Shown: one piece after another, positions 12,805 to 22,631 of the stretch | Numbering within the stretch: the stretch's first letter is position 1 | How the letters are laid out: each line of letters begins with the position of its first letter | Assembly: GCA_029298735.1 (NCBI GenBank) | Contig: JANSLP010000095.1 | Span: 36,308 to 100,307 of the forward strand | Length of the DNA: 64,000 bases | Source of the DNA: Ophiostoma sp. CBS 140.51 | Taxonomy: Eukaryota > Ascomycota > Sordariomycetes > Ophiostomatales > Ophiostomataceae | Direction: 5' to 3' | Program-made: the position numbers and the translations under genes | Notes under the pieces: model-generated | The model's input: the letters and a program-made list of their open reading frames with translations, nothing else | The model's database searches: none | What the model was told of the DNA's origin: nothing

Positions 12805-15000
12805 ATGGTGGTTCCCTTTTTCGGGCGGTTGCGCCGCCGGCGCTTGTTGCTTATTTTTGCATTTGCCGTCTTCATTACATTTTACATGACCTATTCCCCC
12901 GAGCAGCCAGGACACGAGGCAGCATCATCAGCACATATACCAGGTACGGGTGCCTCACAAGAAAAGTTTGACCCAGTAAAACACAAAGCACGCCCAGCAG
13001 GAGGAAGCGCAGCATTATCATCAGCTGCTGCCGGTGACGAAAACTTAATACCAGGGAGCAAGACGAGCTCCGGACGACCGATCCAAAAGAACCCAGTTTC
13101 CGGTGCAGGAGACAGCGCCGCCGGTGCCAAGTTTGCCACCGACGCCGAACTCGAGGCCGAAGAGGAAGAGGAAGAGGCCGAAGAACGGGCCAAGGCTGCC
13201 TCTGGCGACATTCCCGACGCGCTCAAGACGCCCGCCCAGCTGAAAGCCCAAAAGGAGTGGAAGGCGAAGCAGACCAAAGAGGCCAAGGAGAAGGAAAGAA
13301 AGAAACAGGAGGCCGCCAAGAAGAAGAAGCTCACCCTCGCCGAGCTGCTCGCAAAACCCATGGACACCATGGAGTACGGCACGACCGCTCGCCCACCCAT
13401 CAAAGGCCTCACCAATATTATTGCCGACCTGCCCGTCGAGCTGATTGTTGACGACAAGGACGAGGGCGGTGTTCCGACCCTTTCGACCCCTGCTAGTTTA
13501 GTGCGCCGTCGCCGCTTCGTCTTTGTCGGTGACGTCCACGGCCAGCGCAAGCCGCTCGACGAGCTACTTGACAAGATTGACTTTGAGGTCGGCAACGACC
13601 ACCTGGTGCTGGTCGGCGACCTGATCAACAAGGGTCCCGACAGTGCCGGTGTCGTGCAGCTTGCCATGGAGCTGGGTGCCAGTGCCGTGCGCGGCAACCA
13701 CGAAGACCGCGTGCTCGTGGCCTACCAGTCGCTTCACGCAACCGATGCACACATTCCACCACCCGTCAAGCCCAAGAAGGCACTTGCAAGCATCGACGGC
13801 GTTGTTCCCGCACCCGAGGCCGAGGCCGTGATCGAGGGCGAGAACGAGGCAGATGCCGATCGGAGGCGTTTGGTGGCCCTAGCCAACATTGAGGCTGAGG
13901 GCAAGATGGAGCGTGCCGAGGCCAACCTTCAGCGTGAAATTGACCTTAAGGAGGAGGATGCCAAGAAGCGCAAGGGCATTCTGACACTGCTCGGCCTCAA
14001 GAAGGAGCACAAGAAGGAGGAGGATATTATCGACCATGACAAGTTCGTTGCCGAGCTCGAAATCGACCCGCTCGAGCAGAACCCTTTCTCGCACGGCGAC
14101 TCGGCCGAACGCGCCACCGCCGCCACTCTGACGCCCGAGCAGGCCAAATGGCTGTCCGAACTGCCCGTCATCCTGCGCCTCGGTTCCATTGCGCCCTCCG
14201 CTGCTGTTCCTCTGACTCCGACCGCCCAGCAGGCCAACGCCAAGTCGCCCTTTGCCAACAACGAGGTCGTCGTCGTCCACGCTGGTCTTGTCCCCGACCT
14301 ACCTCTCGAGATGCAGGACCCCTATGCCGTCATGGTCATGCGCAGCCTTGTCCACCCGGCGGACGAGGTACGCCACGAGCGTGCCCGCCTGATCGCCGAA
14401 GCCCGTATCCGCGCCGAGTCCCGCGGTCGTATTAAGAATACCGACCGCGTCAACGTGCCCAACGGTCGCATCGACGCCGAGTACCACCGTATGCAGAAAC
14501 ACGCCTACGGTGCCGACCCGCACCACCCCCGCCGGCCCAGCCCCGCCGGCACACCCCGCCTCAACGCCGCCGGAGACGGCCACCCCGAACCGGCCGACAT
14601 GGTGATGCTGCCCATTGAGGGCCACTTCCGCGAGGGCACCGACCGTGTGCACTGGGCAGCGGTATGGAACCAGGTGCAACATGCCAAGGAGGACTCGGCG
14701 AACCGCACAACAGTTGTCTATGGCCACGACGCTATTACGGGCTTGCTGGTCCCTGAGATAATGCCCTCGGGCCTGTTCAGTCTGTTTAGCAGTAACGGTG
14801 GTGGCAAGGGCAATGGCGACAGCGCCGGCAGCGTCATTACCGAAGAGGACACGGGATACACGTTTGGCCTGGACTCAGGCGCTGTGTACGGTGGCAAGCT
14901 GACGGCGCTGGTGGTTGAGGCCGACAAGGACGGCGTAGTCAAGCACCGCATTGAGCAGGTGCAGTGCCCAGCCATTGCGCCCAAGAAGTTTGCCGACTAG
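12805..15000 (+). CDS. PPN2: PPN2-like calcineurin-type metallophosphoesterase (endopolyphosphatase family)
   Basis: Single-exon gene of 731 residues. Yeast Ppn2 is a vacuolar metal-dependent endopolyphosphatase that cleaves long polyphosphate chains; a similar role is inferred. Residues 1-12 are strongly basic (FGRLRRRRLLL) and are followed by one membrane span at about 12-30, giving a type II topology. A long Glu/Ala/Lys-rich linker covers about 110-190. The phosphoesterase signatures are in order: GDVHG with Asp243 and His245, GDLINKGPD with Asp272, and GNHED with Asn298 and His299. Later metal ligands probably include the His in VVVHAGLVPD (near 492) and in VVYGHDA (near 640). The chain is more than twice the length of yeast Ppn2, through the linker and a charged insertion at about 315-450 between the GNHE and HAGL motifs. 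The start codon is the first in frame and gives the expected anchor. Confidence 0.85.
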   Translation: MVVPFFGRLRRRRLLLIFAFAVFITFYMTYSPEQPGHEAASSAHIPGTGASQEKFDPVKHKARPAGGSAALSSAAAGDENLIPGSKTSSGRPIQKNPVSGAGDSAAGAKFATDAELEAEEEEEEAEERAKAASGDIPDALKTPAQLKAQKEWKAKQTKEAKEKERKKQEAAKKKKLTLAELLAKPMDTMEYGTTARPPIKGLTNIIADLPVELIVDDKDEGGVPTLSTPASLVRRRRFVFVGDVHGQRKPLDELLDKIDFEVGNDHLVLVGDLINKGPDSAGVVQLAMELGASAVRGNHEDRVLVAYQSLHATDAHIPPPVKPKKALASIDGVVPAPEAEAVIEGENEADADRRRLVALANIEAEGKMERAEANLQREIDLKEEDAKKRKGILTLLGLKKEHKKEEDIIDHDKFVAELEIDPLEQNPFSHGDSAERATAATLTPEQAKWLSELPVILRLGSIAPSAAVPLTPTAQQANAKSPFANNEVVVVHAGLVPDLPLEMQDPYAVMVMRSLVHPADEVRHERARLIAEARIRAESRGRIKNTDRVNVPNGRIDAEYHRMQKHAYGADPHHPRRPSPAGTPRLNAAGDGHPEPADMVMLPIEGHFREGTDRVHWAAVWNQVQHAKEDSANRTTVVYGHDAITGLLVPEIMPSGLFSLFSSNGGGKGNGDSAGSVITEEDTGYTFGLDSGAVYGGKLTALVVEADKDGVVKHRIEQVQCPAIAPKKFAD

Positions 15001-15663
15001 TCGAGGCCGACTCGTCACCTTTTCTCCCTTTTCTTTGCGTTGGAAAGCCTTTTGGAAAGCATACCCTCGTTTACTTTATGGCATCTTGTCGTTTGTTTAC
15101 ATCTTTTTTTATTTACATCTTTTTTTTGTTTACCTCCCCCTGGTTGAGATTCTCTCAGGGATGGCCAATACCTTCGTTTATGCTCTTTCTTATTTGGGAT
15201 GGATAGGCACGCATTTGGTCATATTCTAATGAGACCAGGTAGTAGCTGCCTTTTTTCTTTGTTTCTACTATTGGTTTTGTATATACGGCGTTTTATTTTT
15301 AGGGTATTTACGGTCTGCATTTCGAAGTCTTCTCTTTTGAATAAAAATCTCTGAGAGTAAATGGGCTCTTATACTTTAAACATATTTCACCGTTCCATAA
15401 ATATGTGACGCAACATGTTTCTTGTGCGCATTAAATCATTCGATTGACAATCTAAATATTTTTTGTCGGTTTTGAATGTTTTCGTGTCGTTCCGATTCGT
15501 TCGCGCGGTATCATTGTAATCCATTCCATTCTTGATTTAGTGTTATGTACCGTCATACTATATGTAACGGGTTTTGATGTGTATTTTATTTTTCGCCATG
15601 GTGTATGATCATCCTCTGTCCTCCATCCTTAACTCAAAAATCAAAAAGGTCGTAACGTAACGC
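15001..15663. other. Convergent 3' spacer between PPN2-like and TAL1 genes
   Basis: AT-rich relative to its surroundings, with T-rich runs as expected of two facing 3' UTRs and polyadenylation regions. Nothing else is seen. Confidence 0.6.
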
Positions 15664-17131
15664 TTATGCGCTCAGCTTGGCCTTGATGATGTCCTTGAGC
15701 GTCTCGGCGTCAGCAGCGAACTTGCTGATACCCTCACGCAGCTTCTCGACGGCCATCTGGTCCTCGTTGAAGTCGAAGCGGAAGGTGGGCTCATCGGAGA
15801 TGTAGGTCTTCTTGGGAATGTCGAGGGCAGCGGCGCCGGAGGCGTTAAGCTTCTGGGGGACGGCCTCGTTGGAGTTGAGGAGCTCCTCGAGCAGGGAGGG
15901 GGAGATGGTCAGGTAGTCGCAGCCAGCAAGCTCGGTGATCTCACCAGTGTTGCGGAACGAGGCACCCATGACAATGGTCTTGTAGCCGTACTTCTTGTAG
16001 TAGTTGAAGATGGCCTGGACGGAGGCGACACCGGGGTCCTCCTCCTTAGCGTAGGTCTTGCCGGTCGAGGCCTTGAACCAATCCAGGATACGGCCCACGA
16101 AGGGCGAGATCAGGAAGGCACCGGCCTCAGCGGCGGCAATGGCCTGGGTCAGGGAGAACATGAGGGTCAGGTTGGTGTTGATGCCGTGGTCGCGCTGCAG
16201 GATCTCGGCGGCCTTGATACCCTCCCAGGTGGAGGCGATCTTGATCAGGACACGGTCCTTGGAGATGCCCTGGGCCTTGTACAGCTGTGGTGGGAAATTA
16301 TGTTAGCTATGTCGGTGCAAGACAAGAAGAAAAAGAACAGAAACCTCGGGAAGGTATCTGAGGCTCAGTTACGCACGTCAATGATGTGCAGGGCCTTGTC
16401 GACGGAGGCCTTGGTGTCGAACGACAGACGGGCGTCAACTTCAGTGGAGACACGGCCGGGGACGATCTTCAGGATCTCGCGGCCGAACTCGACCAGGATG
16501 GCGTCGAGGGTGGCATCGACCTTCTGGTCAAGCGAGCCCTCAGCCTTCTTGCCAATGGCAACGGCCTCGTCAATCAGCTTGGCGTACTCGGCCTTCTTGG
16601 AGGCAGCCAGAATCAGCGAGGGGTTGGTGGTGGCATCCTGGGGCTTGTACTTGGCAATGGCTGTGGGAGTGTGAGTTAGAAGTCATTCTTGTAGGCGCGG
16701 CAGAAGCAATTGAAATTGCAATTGCGCATTATGGGTATGGGAGAGACGAACAAGCGAAGTCACCTAGAGAGAAGCAGAGTTAGCAATTGCGACATGAGAT
16801 GACATCAGAGGCCAGCGGCATAATTAAAAGTAAGGGCAAAACATACCAGAGTCGGAGACAACGACCTACACACGCCAAACAAAAGACACTCGGTTAGCAA
16901 GCTTGCTTCCACGGACGACAAGAACAGCGGCGCAACAGAGGCATTGCCGAAGCAAGCTCGAGCTCCGATCTTCTATCCACGACGGAAAACCCTAAGTTGG
17001 CCAATGCCTCCCTAATTTTCCGGGGCAATTGGGTGTGGAGAGAGCGCGAGCGCGACTATGATCGCGGTCAGAGTGAAGAGGACGTTGCTTACCGTGCCGG
17101 TGGCCTTAAGCTGGTCAAGAGAGCTAGACAT
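15664..17131 (-). CDS. TAL1: Transaldolase
   Basis: Cytosolic enzyme of the non-oxidative pentose phosphate pathway that moves a dihydroxyacetone unit from sedoheptulose 7-phosphate to glyceraldehyde 3-phosphate. Five exons are inferred: 17093-17131, 16847-16865, 16752-16763, 16377-16660 and 15664-16284. They give 324 residues, the usual length. The N-terminus reads [20 protein letters not shown] then [18 protein letters not shown], which requires every one of the small exons. The third exon is only 12 nt, encoding the end of the DSG-DFAS junction. Its donor GTTCGT is weak while its acceptor CTCTAG is good. The Schiff-base lysine is Lys133 in [11 protein letters not shown], and the phosphate-site region [10 protein letters not shown] is intact. 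Strong codon bias fits a highly expressed gene. It diverges from the SmF gene. Confidence 0.95.
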
Positions 17132-19281
17132 TGTGAATTGTGGAGGGAATTGTGGCGGTTTGGAGAGAAACCTAGAGAGGAGAGTGTTGATTTGGAGATG
17201 GGATGAAGAAGAAAAGGGACGAAGGAGGAAGAGAAAGGAGGAAACAAAAGAGGAAAAGAAAGAAAAGGGAAAGAAGGACTGAGAAAAGCTCTCACGGGGC
17301 TTGGCCTTGCGCTGCGTGGGTAATATAACCGTCGCTGCTTCCTCCGGTCGCTACTCGTACACTTATTTCTCTCACGCTGTTGCTGTATCGGGACGAGGGT
17401 GGTGTCCAGTCCCAAAAAAGGAGGGGCGACAGGCGTCATGGAATTTGCCCCTCCCTTGTCTTGCCTCCTGGGTCACTATGAGAGATGGTCGAGCACCTTC
17501 TTTCTCTACGGTTTACGGTGGGATGTTCCGGAAGACCTCCACCCCCTTCCCCCAATTTTTGGAGTTTGTGTCCCCATTCCTTCCTTTTCCCCCAAATGGC
17601 TTTTTCCGCGGTAGAACTAAATCGTGTGATTTACGTGTGTTTTGTGCATTGCAAGTTGCAACAGATTGATTGTGTCGTGAACGCCGGTGAGGGAAACAGC
17701 GCCCAGTGCTGGTGGAATTTGACTTCCGAATTTGGTCCGATGCTTCCCACCGCTACCGGAAGGAGCAGTCTCAGCGCCTTCCGCGTGCCGCCTCGCTGGG
17801 GAAAGAGTTGTCCAGAAACCATCCATTCCACACCCACGCCCCTCCTACGCTCTAAGACACAGGCTGTCTGGGCTGTCTCCTGTTCCTGGTCCTCCGCGCC
17901 TCGTCCGCGCCTTCCTTGACTCGGACGACCTCTGATAAATTTTCCGTGTAAAAAGTTCAAATACGCAGTTTTTGATTTATTATTACTTAGCAAGCCGTAA
18001 ACGGAAGCTCTCGTCGGCTTCTCTCCGTGGCAATCGCAGTTTCTTGCCGACACGGCGTTCGCACCTTCCTTGTGTTGTCTTCAAGCTTACCCTCCATTAG
18101 ATATGCTCCTGTCGTCTATTGTTCGCTCTTTCCCATTGTTTGGTCACGTCTTACTGTTTTCTTACTCACAGCCTGGCCATTGCCGGCCAATTTGTCCAGC
18201 TTTTGTCATTCGGTCCTCCCAAGCTCCTGCCCTCCAATAACAGGCTTGGGAGTGCTCCTTCCTCAGTATGACCTGAGCCCTTATTCAGATCCCCACAGCT
18301 GTCTCATAACGTTTTGCACCTTTCCGCGGGCAGCTTCATAAGCTGTCCAGACATAAAAAGAAAGTAAATAAAGAAGTACTTTTTGAACGTGGTATTTCAA
18401 AAATCTTTGCCATCAAACACTCAGATAAGACGGCATAAGCAAAACAAAAGACGCAATTCAAACCGGAAAAGAGGCCCATGCCACAGGTCAACTGACGAGA
18501 TTTGTGACAAAACTGAAGCGTTTCCGGGGTTCATTGTCTTGGCTATTTTCTGGGGATATCGTGTCAAACATTGCAGAGAGATTATTCAAAACATAATTAG
18601 AACAGAAAAACAGCTCCGTCGTGGAAACCGTCGCTGTAAAACCCTCCTATTGCGGCCTTTTCGCAGTGGACAAAAAGTCTTGGCCAACGCGCCGTCTATG
18701 CGGTTTTTTGTTGGGAACCTGTCTGGTTGGTTCCTTCCTGTTCAACTGCTCTTTCTTTCTGCTGGACGAGGTCGGCTGGCCGGTAGATTTTTTGGCGGGG
18801 GAGGGGTCAAAAGGCTCAAAAGCCGTCGCTCAATACCCACTCTCCCACTCCCTCCCACGCCCCCAGCATTGTTTGCGGACTGCCCTGAAAAGGAAATGTG
18901 TTCAACGACAGGTGCTGGGCGGCGTGTGACGAAAACAGGCAAGCTCCCCATGGCGCCTCTCCCCACCTGCGCTTGCTGGGAAACGAAGGTCTCCACTCGA
19001 AATCCGGCGAGCACGGTGAAGAGTGCCTGACAGCTTAAGTCAGCTGGCAGCCCCTCTGGCAGCGCTTTTGCCAGGTGGCAATACAACGTACGTCTGTACG
19101 TCAAGGCAGGCAGGCAGGTACCCACTTTTTCTTGAACGTCCCAAAAAAATATCGGCCTTTGTCAATTGCCAACCTTGCGTCGTTGAATACCCGTTCGGCG
19201 CAAACGAAACATCACGACTTCCGACTTCCTTCCACACACCCGACATCCCACCCTCTCACGCCACCCCCCACCACAGCCACC
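17132..19281. other. Divergent spacer between TAL1 and SmF
   Basis: 2.15 kb with no gene I can support. It should contain both promoters. Open frames of up to 215 codons on the plus strand lack protein-like composition or splice support. Confidence 0.55.
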
Positions 19282-19592
19282 ATGAGTTCCATGCCCGTCA
19301 ACCCCCGCCCGATGCTCCAGGAGCTCGTCGGCAAGCCGGTCGCCGTGCGGCTCAAGTGGGGCGAGACCGAGTACAAGGGCGCGCTCGTGTCGATTGACAG
19401 CTACATGAACCTGCAGCTGTCGGACACGGAGGAGTACATTGACGGCGAGAGCACCGGCCAGCTCGGTCAGGTCCTGATTCGGTGCGTACAGCCCCCTTTT
19501 TGCCGTCTTATTGCTTCGCATGCTAACGTACCAGATGCAACAACGTTTTATGGATCCGCGGCGACGACAAGGACACGAAAATGGAGGACTAG
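19282..19592 (+). CDS. SMX3: Small nuclear ribonucleoprotein SmF
   Basis: Core Sm-ring subunit of the U1, U2, U4 and U5 snRNPs, acting in pre-mRNA splicing. Exons 19282-19481 and 19535-19592 give 85 residues; the 53-nt intron starts GTGCGT and ends ACCAG with branch-like GCTAAC. The Sm1 motif covers about residues 18-50, from [15 protein letters not shown] to the SYMNLQL segment, which carries the Met-Asn-Leu signature. The Sm2 motif is [13 protein letters not shown] near 63-75, interrupted by the intron within the Arg codon. The acidic C-terminus ends KMED. Length and motif spacing match SmF rather than SmE or LSm6, although LSm6 is the closest alternative. Confidence 0.93.
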
Positions 19593-20665
19593 ACGCGACG
19601 ATCGAAGACGGACGGGCGAACGGTGACCTGACGAGTCAAGCCGAGTCGCACCTGGACGGCGCCGGGCGCGATCGAAGATGCAACGGCCGGAAACAGCGGC
19701 CGGCAACGGTGCATCCCGACGACATATCAGGCACTGACGTAGATCGCGTGCGCATCAGCTACAGCCTCTTCAGACGACGACGGTCTTGATAAAGGCGGAC
19801 GGCCCACTCTTGACTCGAGAAGGAACTACGAGATATCAGTTCATGTGGAACATCTGGCGTTATTTGTGTTGGCATATTAAGTGTCTTTTTTGCGCTTTCA
19901 TTCGACTTATTTTCAGTTAGCATTTTGTTGGCTTTTCTTTTCTTTGCTCTTTTTTATCACAAGGCAAGGCGTCAAAAAGGGAACTGCTGCTCTTTCAAGA
20001 GCTTCATAATTATTTTTTAGCTATCCACTAATACATAACCCAGTGAGATAGGTTGTCGTTCCAAGCTACATCAAAGTCAGGGCAATCTGATATGAGACAA
20101 GTGGTGCTTTAAATTATGTGCTCATGTATGGATCTCTATCAATGAGAGCTTGCCTTCTGCAGAAACCTGTCAGGTTACGAGTGCAGACTAAAGTGAGCGG
20201 CAGTGTGAGGGCAACTTCACATGAAAGTTTGCTTGAAGCTGTGTTCTTACTTTCATACTGTTTATGATCTTCAGCTCACATTTCACTCACGACCCTCTCC
20301 TCAAAGTGAGTTTAGGTGTGTGTGAGCCGCACTTCATATGAATCTCGGGCACTTGTGAGCGAGAGTAAACAAACAGGTGAGAGGAAGCTCAATATTTACC
20401 AAGAGCACCTGAACCCACCACTTCCATAGCTTTTCTTTTGATTTTCTCCCACGTCTGACTTACCCTTCACCGTCCCTCCTCCTTTCATATCTCTTTTTCT
20501 TTTTTCTTGCACACTCATCTCCTCTCATCCTCTCTTCTTCTCTCCCTTTTCCTTTCACAAACTCTCTTCTCCACCTCCTCTTCCCCTTCCCTACTTTAGA
20601 ATCATCCACTCTTGTTTTCATCCAAGCTTCACTTACCTCCAATCATCCTTTCAATCGACATCATC
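19593..20665. other. Spacer upstream of the interrupted gene, with clustered GTGAG/CTCAC motifs
   Basis: No gene is seen. From 20,190 to 20,385 short GTGAG or CTCAC words recur at least seven times in both orientations. The 200 bases before the next start codon are pyrimidine-rich and look like a fungal promoter and leader. Confidence 0.5.
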
Positions 20666-22380
20666 ATGGATGATGGTGACGGCAACGACGGCGAGGACCG
20701 CCAGGTCCACCCGGCCTTTGAGGCCTCTCTCACCCATTCAATCGAAGAGCTCCGTCGCATTGCCTACGAAGCCACACCACGCCCCGAAGACCTCTTTTCT
20801 GCTCAGCGTGCCCTCTTGCGCACAGCTACCGCTCGCCTTGCCCGCAAAGGTCTCAGCACATACACCGATACGTACCGTCGTCTCGGCATCTTGATCCCGC
20901 ACTGGAAGCACCCGGCCCAGTTCAAGGCTGTGCTCTACGGGTTGCATGAGTACTGGAAGCACCACAACTCGGCGACCTCACTGGGTCGCTCATACCCATT
21001 CCGCAAAGTGCGTGAGCAATCGGGCAATTATCTACGCAATATGGCCAGCAGGGAACGGGGTGAGGAAGGGGTCAGTGACTTTGACGATGGCGATGACATG
21101 GAAATTGGAGGCAGCCGCGGAAAGAAGAAAAAGACTGCGCTCTTCCGTCGGCCACCAAGGTCCGTGTGTTCCGTCTTGTCAACGGCAACCTCGAGATCCC
21201 TCCGACGCTGTTTAACGCGCTGGCCATGGCAGGCTGCATCAAGGATGCCTTCTTCCCGGATGAGCCCAGCACATGGGAACAAGGACCCTACGGTCACGGA
21301 CTAGGCTTGGGTGATGACAATGCAGACGCTTCCACTGAGGCTTCTTTCAACGGCACGTAGACGAATCCGGATTCGGGACCCAGCTCAGATGAAGATGACG
21401 GCGATGATGACAATAACGATAGTGACGATGTCATTGTCATTGAGCGCGCAGAGTTCGAGGAGATCGCGCCTGCCCGAGTGGACAACCAAGTGCGCCGGGC
21501 CACGGCTCAGTTTCTTCAGCAGATGCAGGCTGCTCGCCCTGCAAACAATGCCAGCAACAACAATGGAGGCAACTCAGGCAGCGGCGGCCCCTTTGGTGAC
21601 ATGGACTTTAGTGTCCTCCCCGAGGTGATCCGTCGCATGTTTGGCTTCGGTAACAACCCATCCCCTGGCCCTCCGATGCCTATGCCCGTGCCTGCTGCAC
21701 AGCCCAACTTTGTTTTTTGCCCGATGCCCTTTATGGTCACGGCAATGGCAATGGGCCAATGTGGTATGGGACAAGGCGGCATGAGGAACATGATGATGCA
21801 AGCCATGTAGGGCATGATGGGTCAAATGTCGTCTGGCAGTGGCAGGAGCAACTTTGGAAGTTGTTCTAGCTCTATTCGCCCCGAGTTCTTGATCGAGCCC
21901 TCCATCAAGAATGAGGACGACGATGTCAGCAGCTCGCCCTTTATGACGAGATACGACTCCGGCTCTACTTCGTCGCGCCGCACCAAGCGGACCTTGCGTT
22001 CGTCCACAGATGACTTGACCTCCAGCAGCAGTAGCGGTAGTCACAAAAAGGCCAAGACGACTTCGTCCACGACCTCTACCTCGTCCTCGTCCAAGGGCAG
22101 CAGCAGCGCCATGTCTGCGGTCTCGTCTATTGTACAGACTGCTCGGCGTCTTTTGCCCATGGGACGCACGTCGTCGTCTTCTTCATCATCTGCGGCTGTC
22201 GCGTCCTCTCCTCGCACGCCCCTTTCGTTGGCTCCTCGGACGTCTTCGTCTCGCTCAGCGGCATCTTCTGCGTTTCGTGCCATCAACGCCCCCGAGAAGA
22301 GAAAGGAGACGTTTACCGAGTACCAGCAGAGACGCGCGCGCCACGTAGAGATTAAGCGCCAAAAGGCTGCTAGGATGTAG
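20666..22380 (+). pseudogene. Acidic Ser-rich protein gene with interrupted frame (pseudogene, or gene with weak-site introns)
   Basis: I do not recognise the family. The ATG at 20666 opens a frame reading MDDGDGNDGEDRQVHPAFEA, followed by a helical region to about residue 130 and an acidic stretch. Near 21,071-21,140 coding potential moves to the -1 frame, where it resumes with ATKVRVFRLVNGNLEIPPTL. That frame stays open to the final TAG at 22378-22380 except for TAG codons at 21358-21360 and 21808-21810. The C-terminal part is Asp-, Met/Gln- and Ser-rich and ends with a basic helix. A continuous product would be about 571 residues. Both internal stops could derive from CAG by C-to-T change. 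Alternatively, in-phase GT-AG introns at 21071-21114, 21311-21388 and 21807-21869 would remove all three lesions, but their donors (GTCAGT, GTGATG, GTAGGG) are weak and no good branch sites are visible. Confidence 0.5.
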
Positions 22381-22631
22381 GTGGACAAGGTTGAGCATTG
22401 AAAAAAGAGAGGTGCTGAGTGTGCGGCGATACAATGGCGTTCTACTAAAGGACGATACGCCGACTCATTTGTTACTGCCCGCTTTTTTTCGTTATTTGCT
22501 TTGTTTTTGTATTCTCACCTTCCTGCAGAATTTCACGAAATCACGATTTATGATGGCTTATGATTGATGGGTTAAGATGGTTATGGTTTTTTTATTGATT
22601 TATGAAGTATGTCGATCTGCATTGCCTCGTT

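Noticed and set aside
18383..19030. 215-codon plus-strand frame between TAL1 and SmF
   Set aside because: It has no recognisable domain and sits in the SmF promoter region. Its Lys/Arg-rich start and Pro-rich end look like chance.
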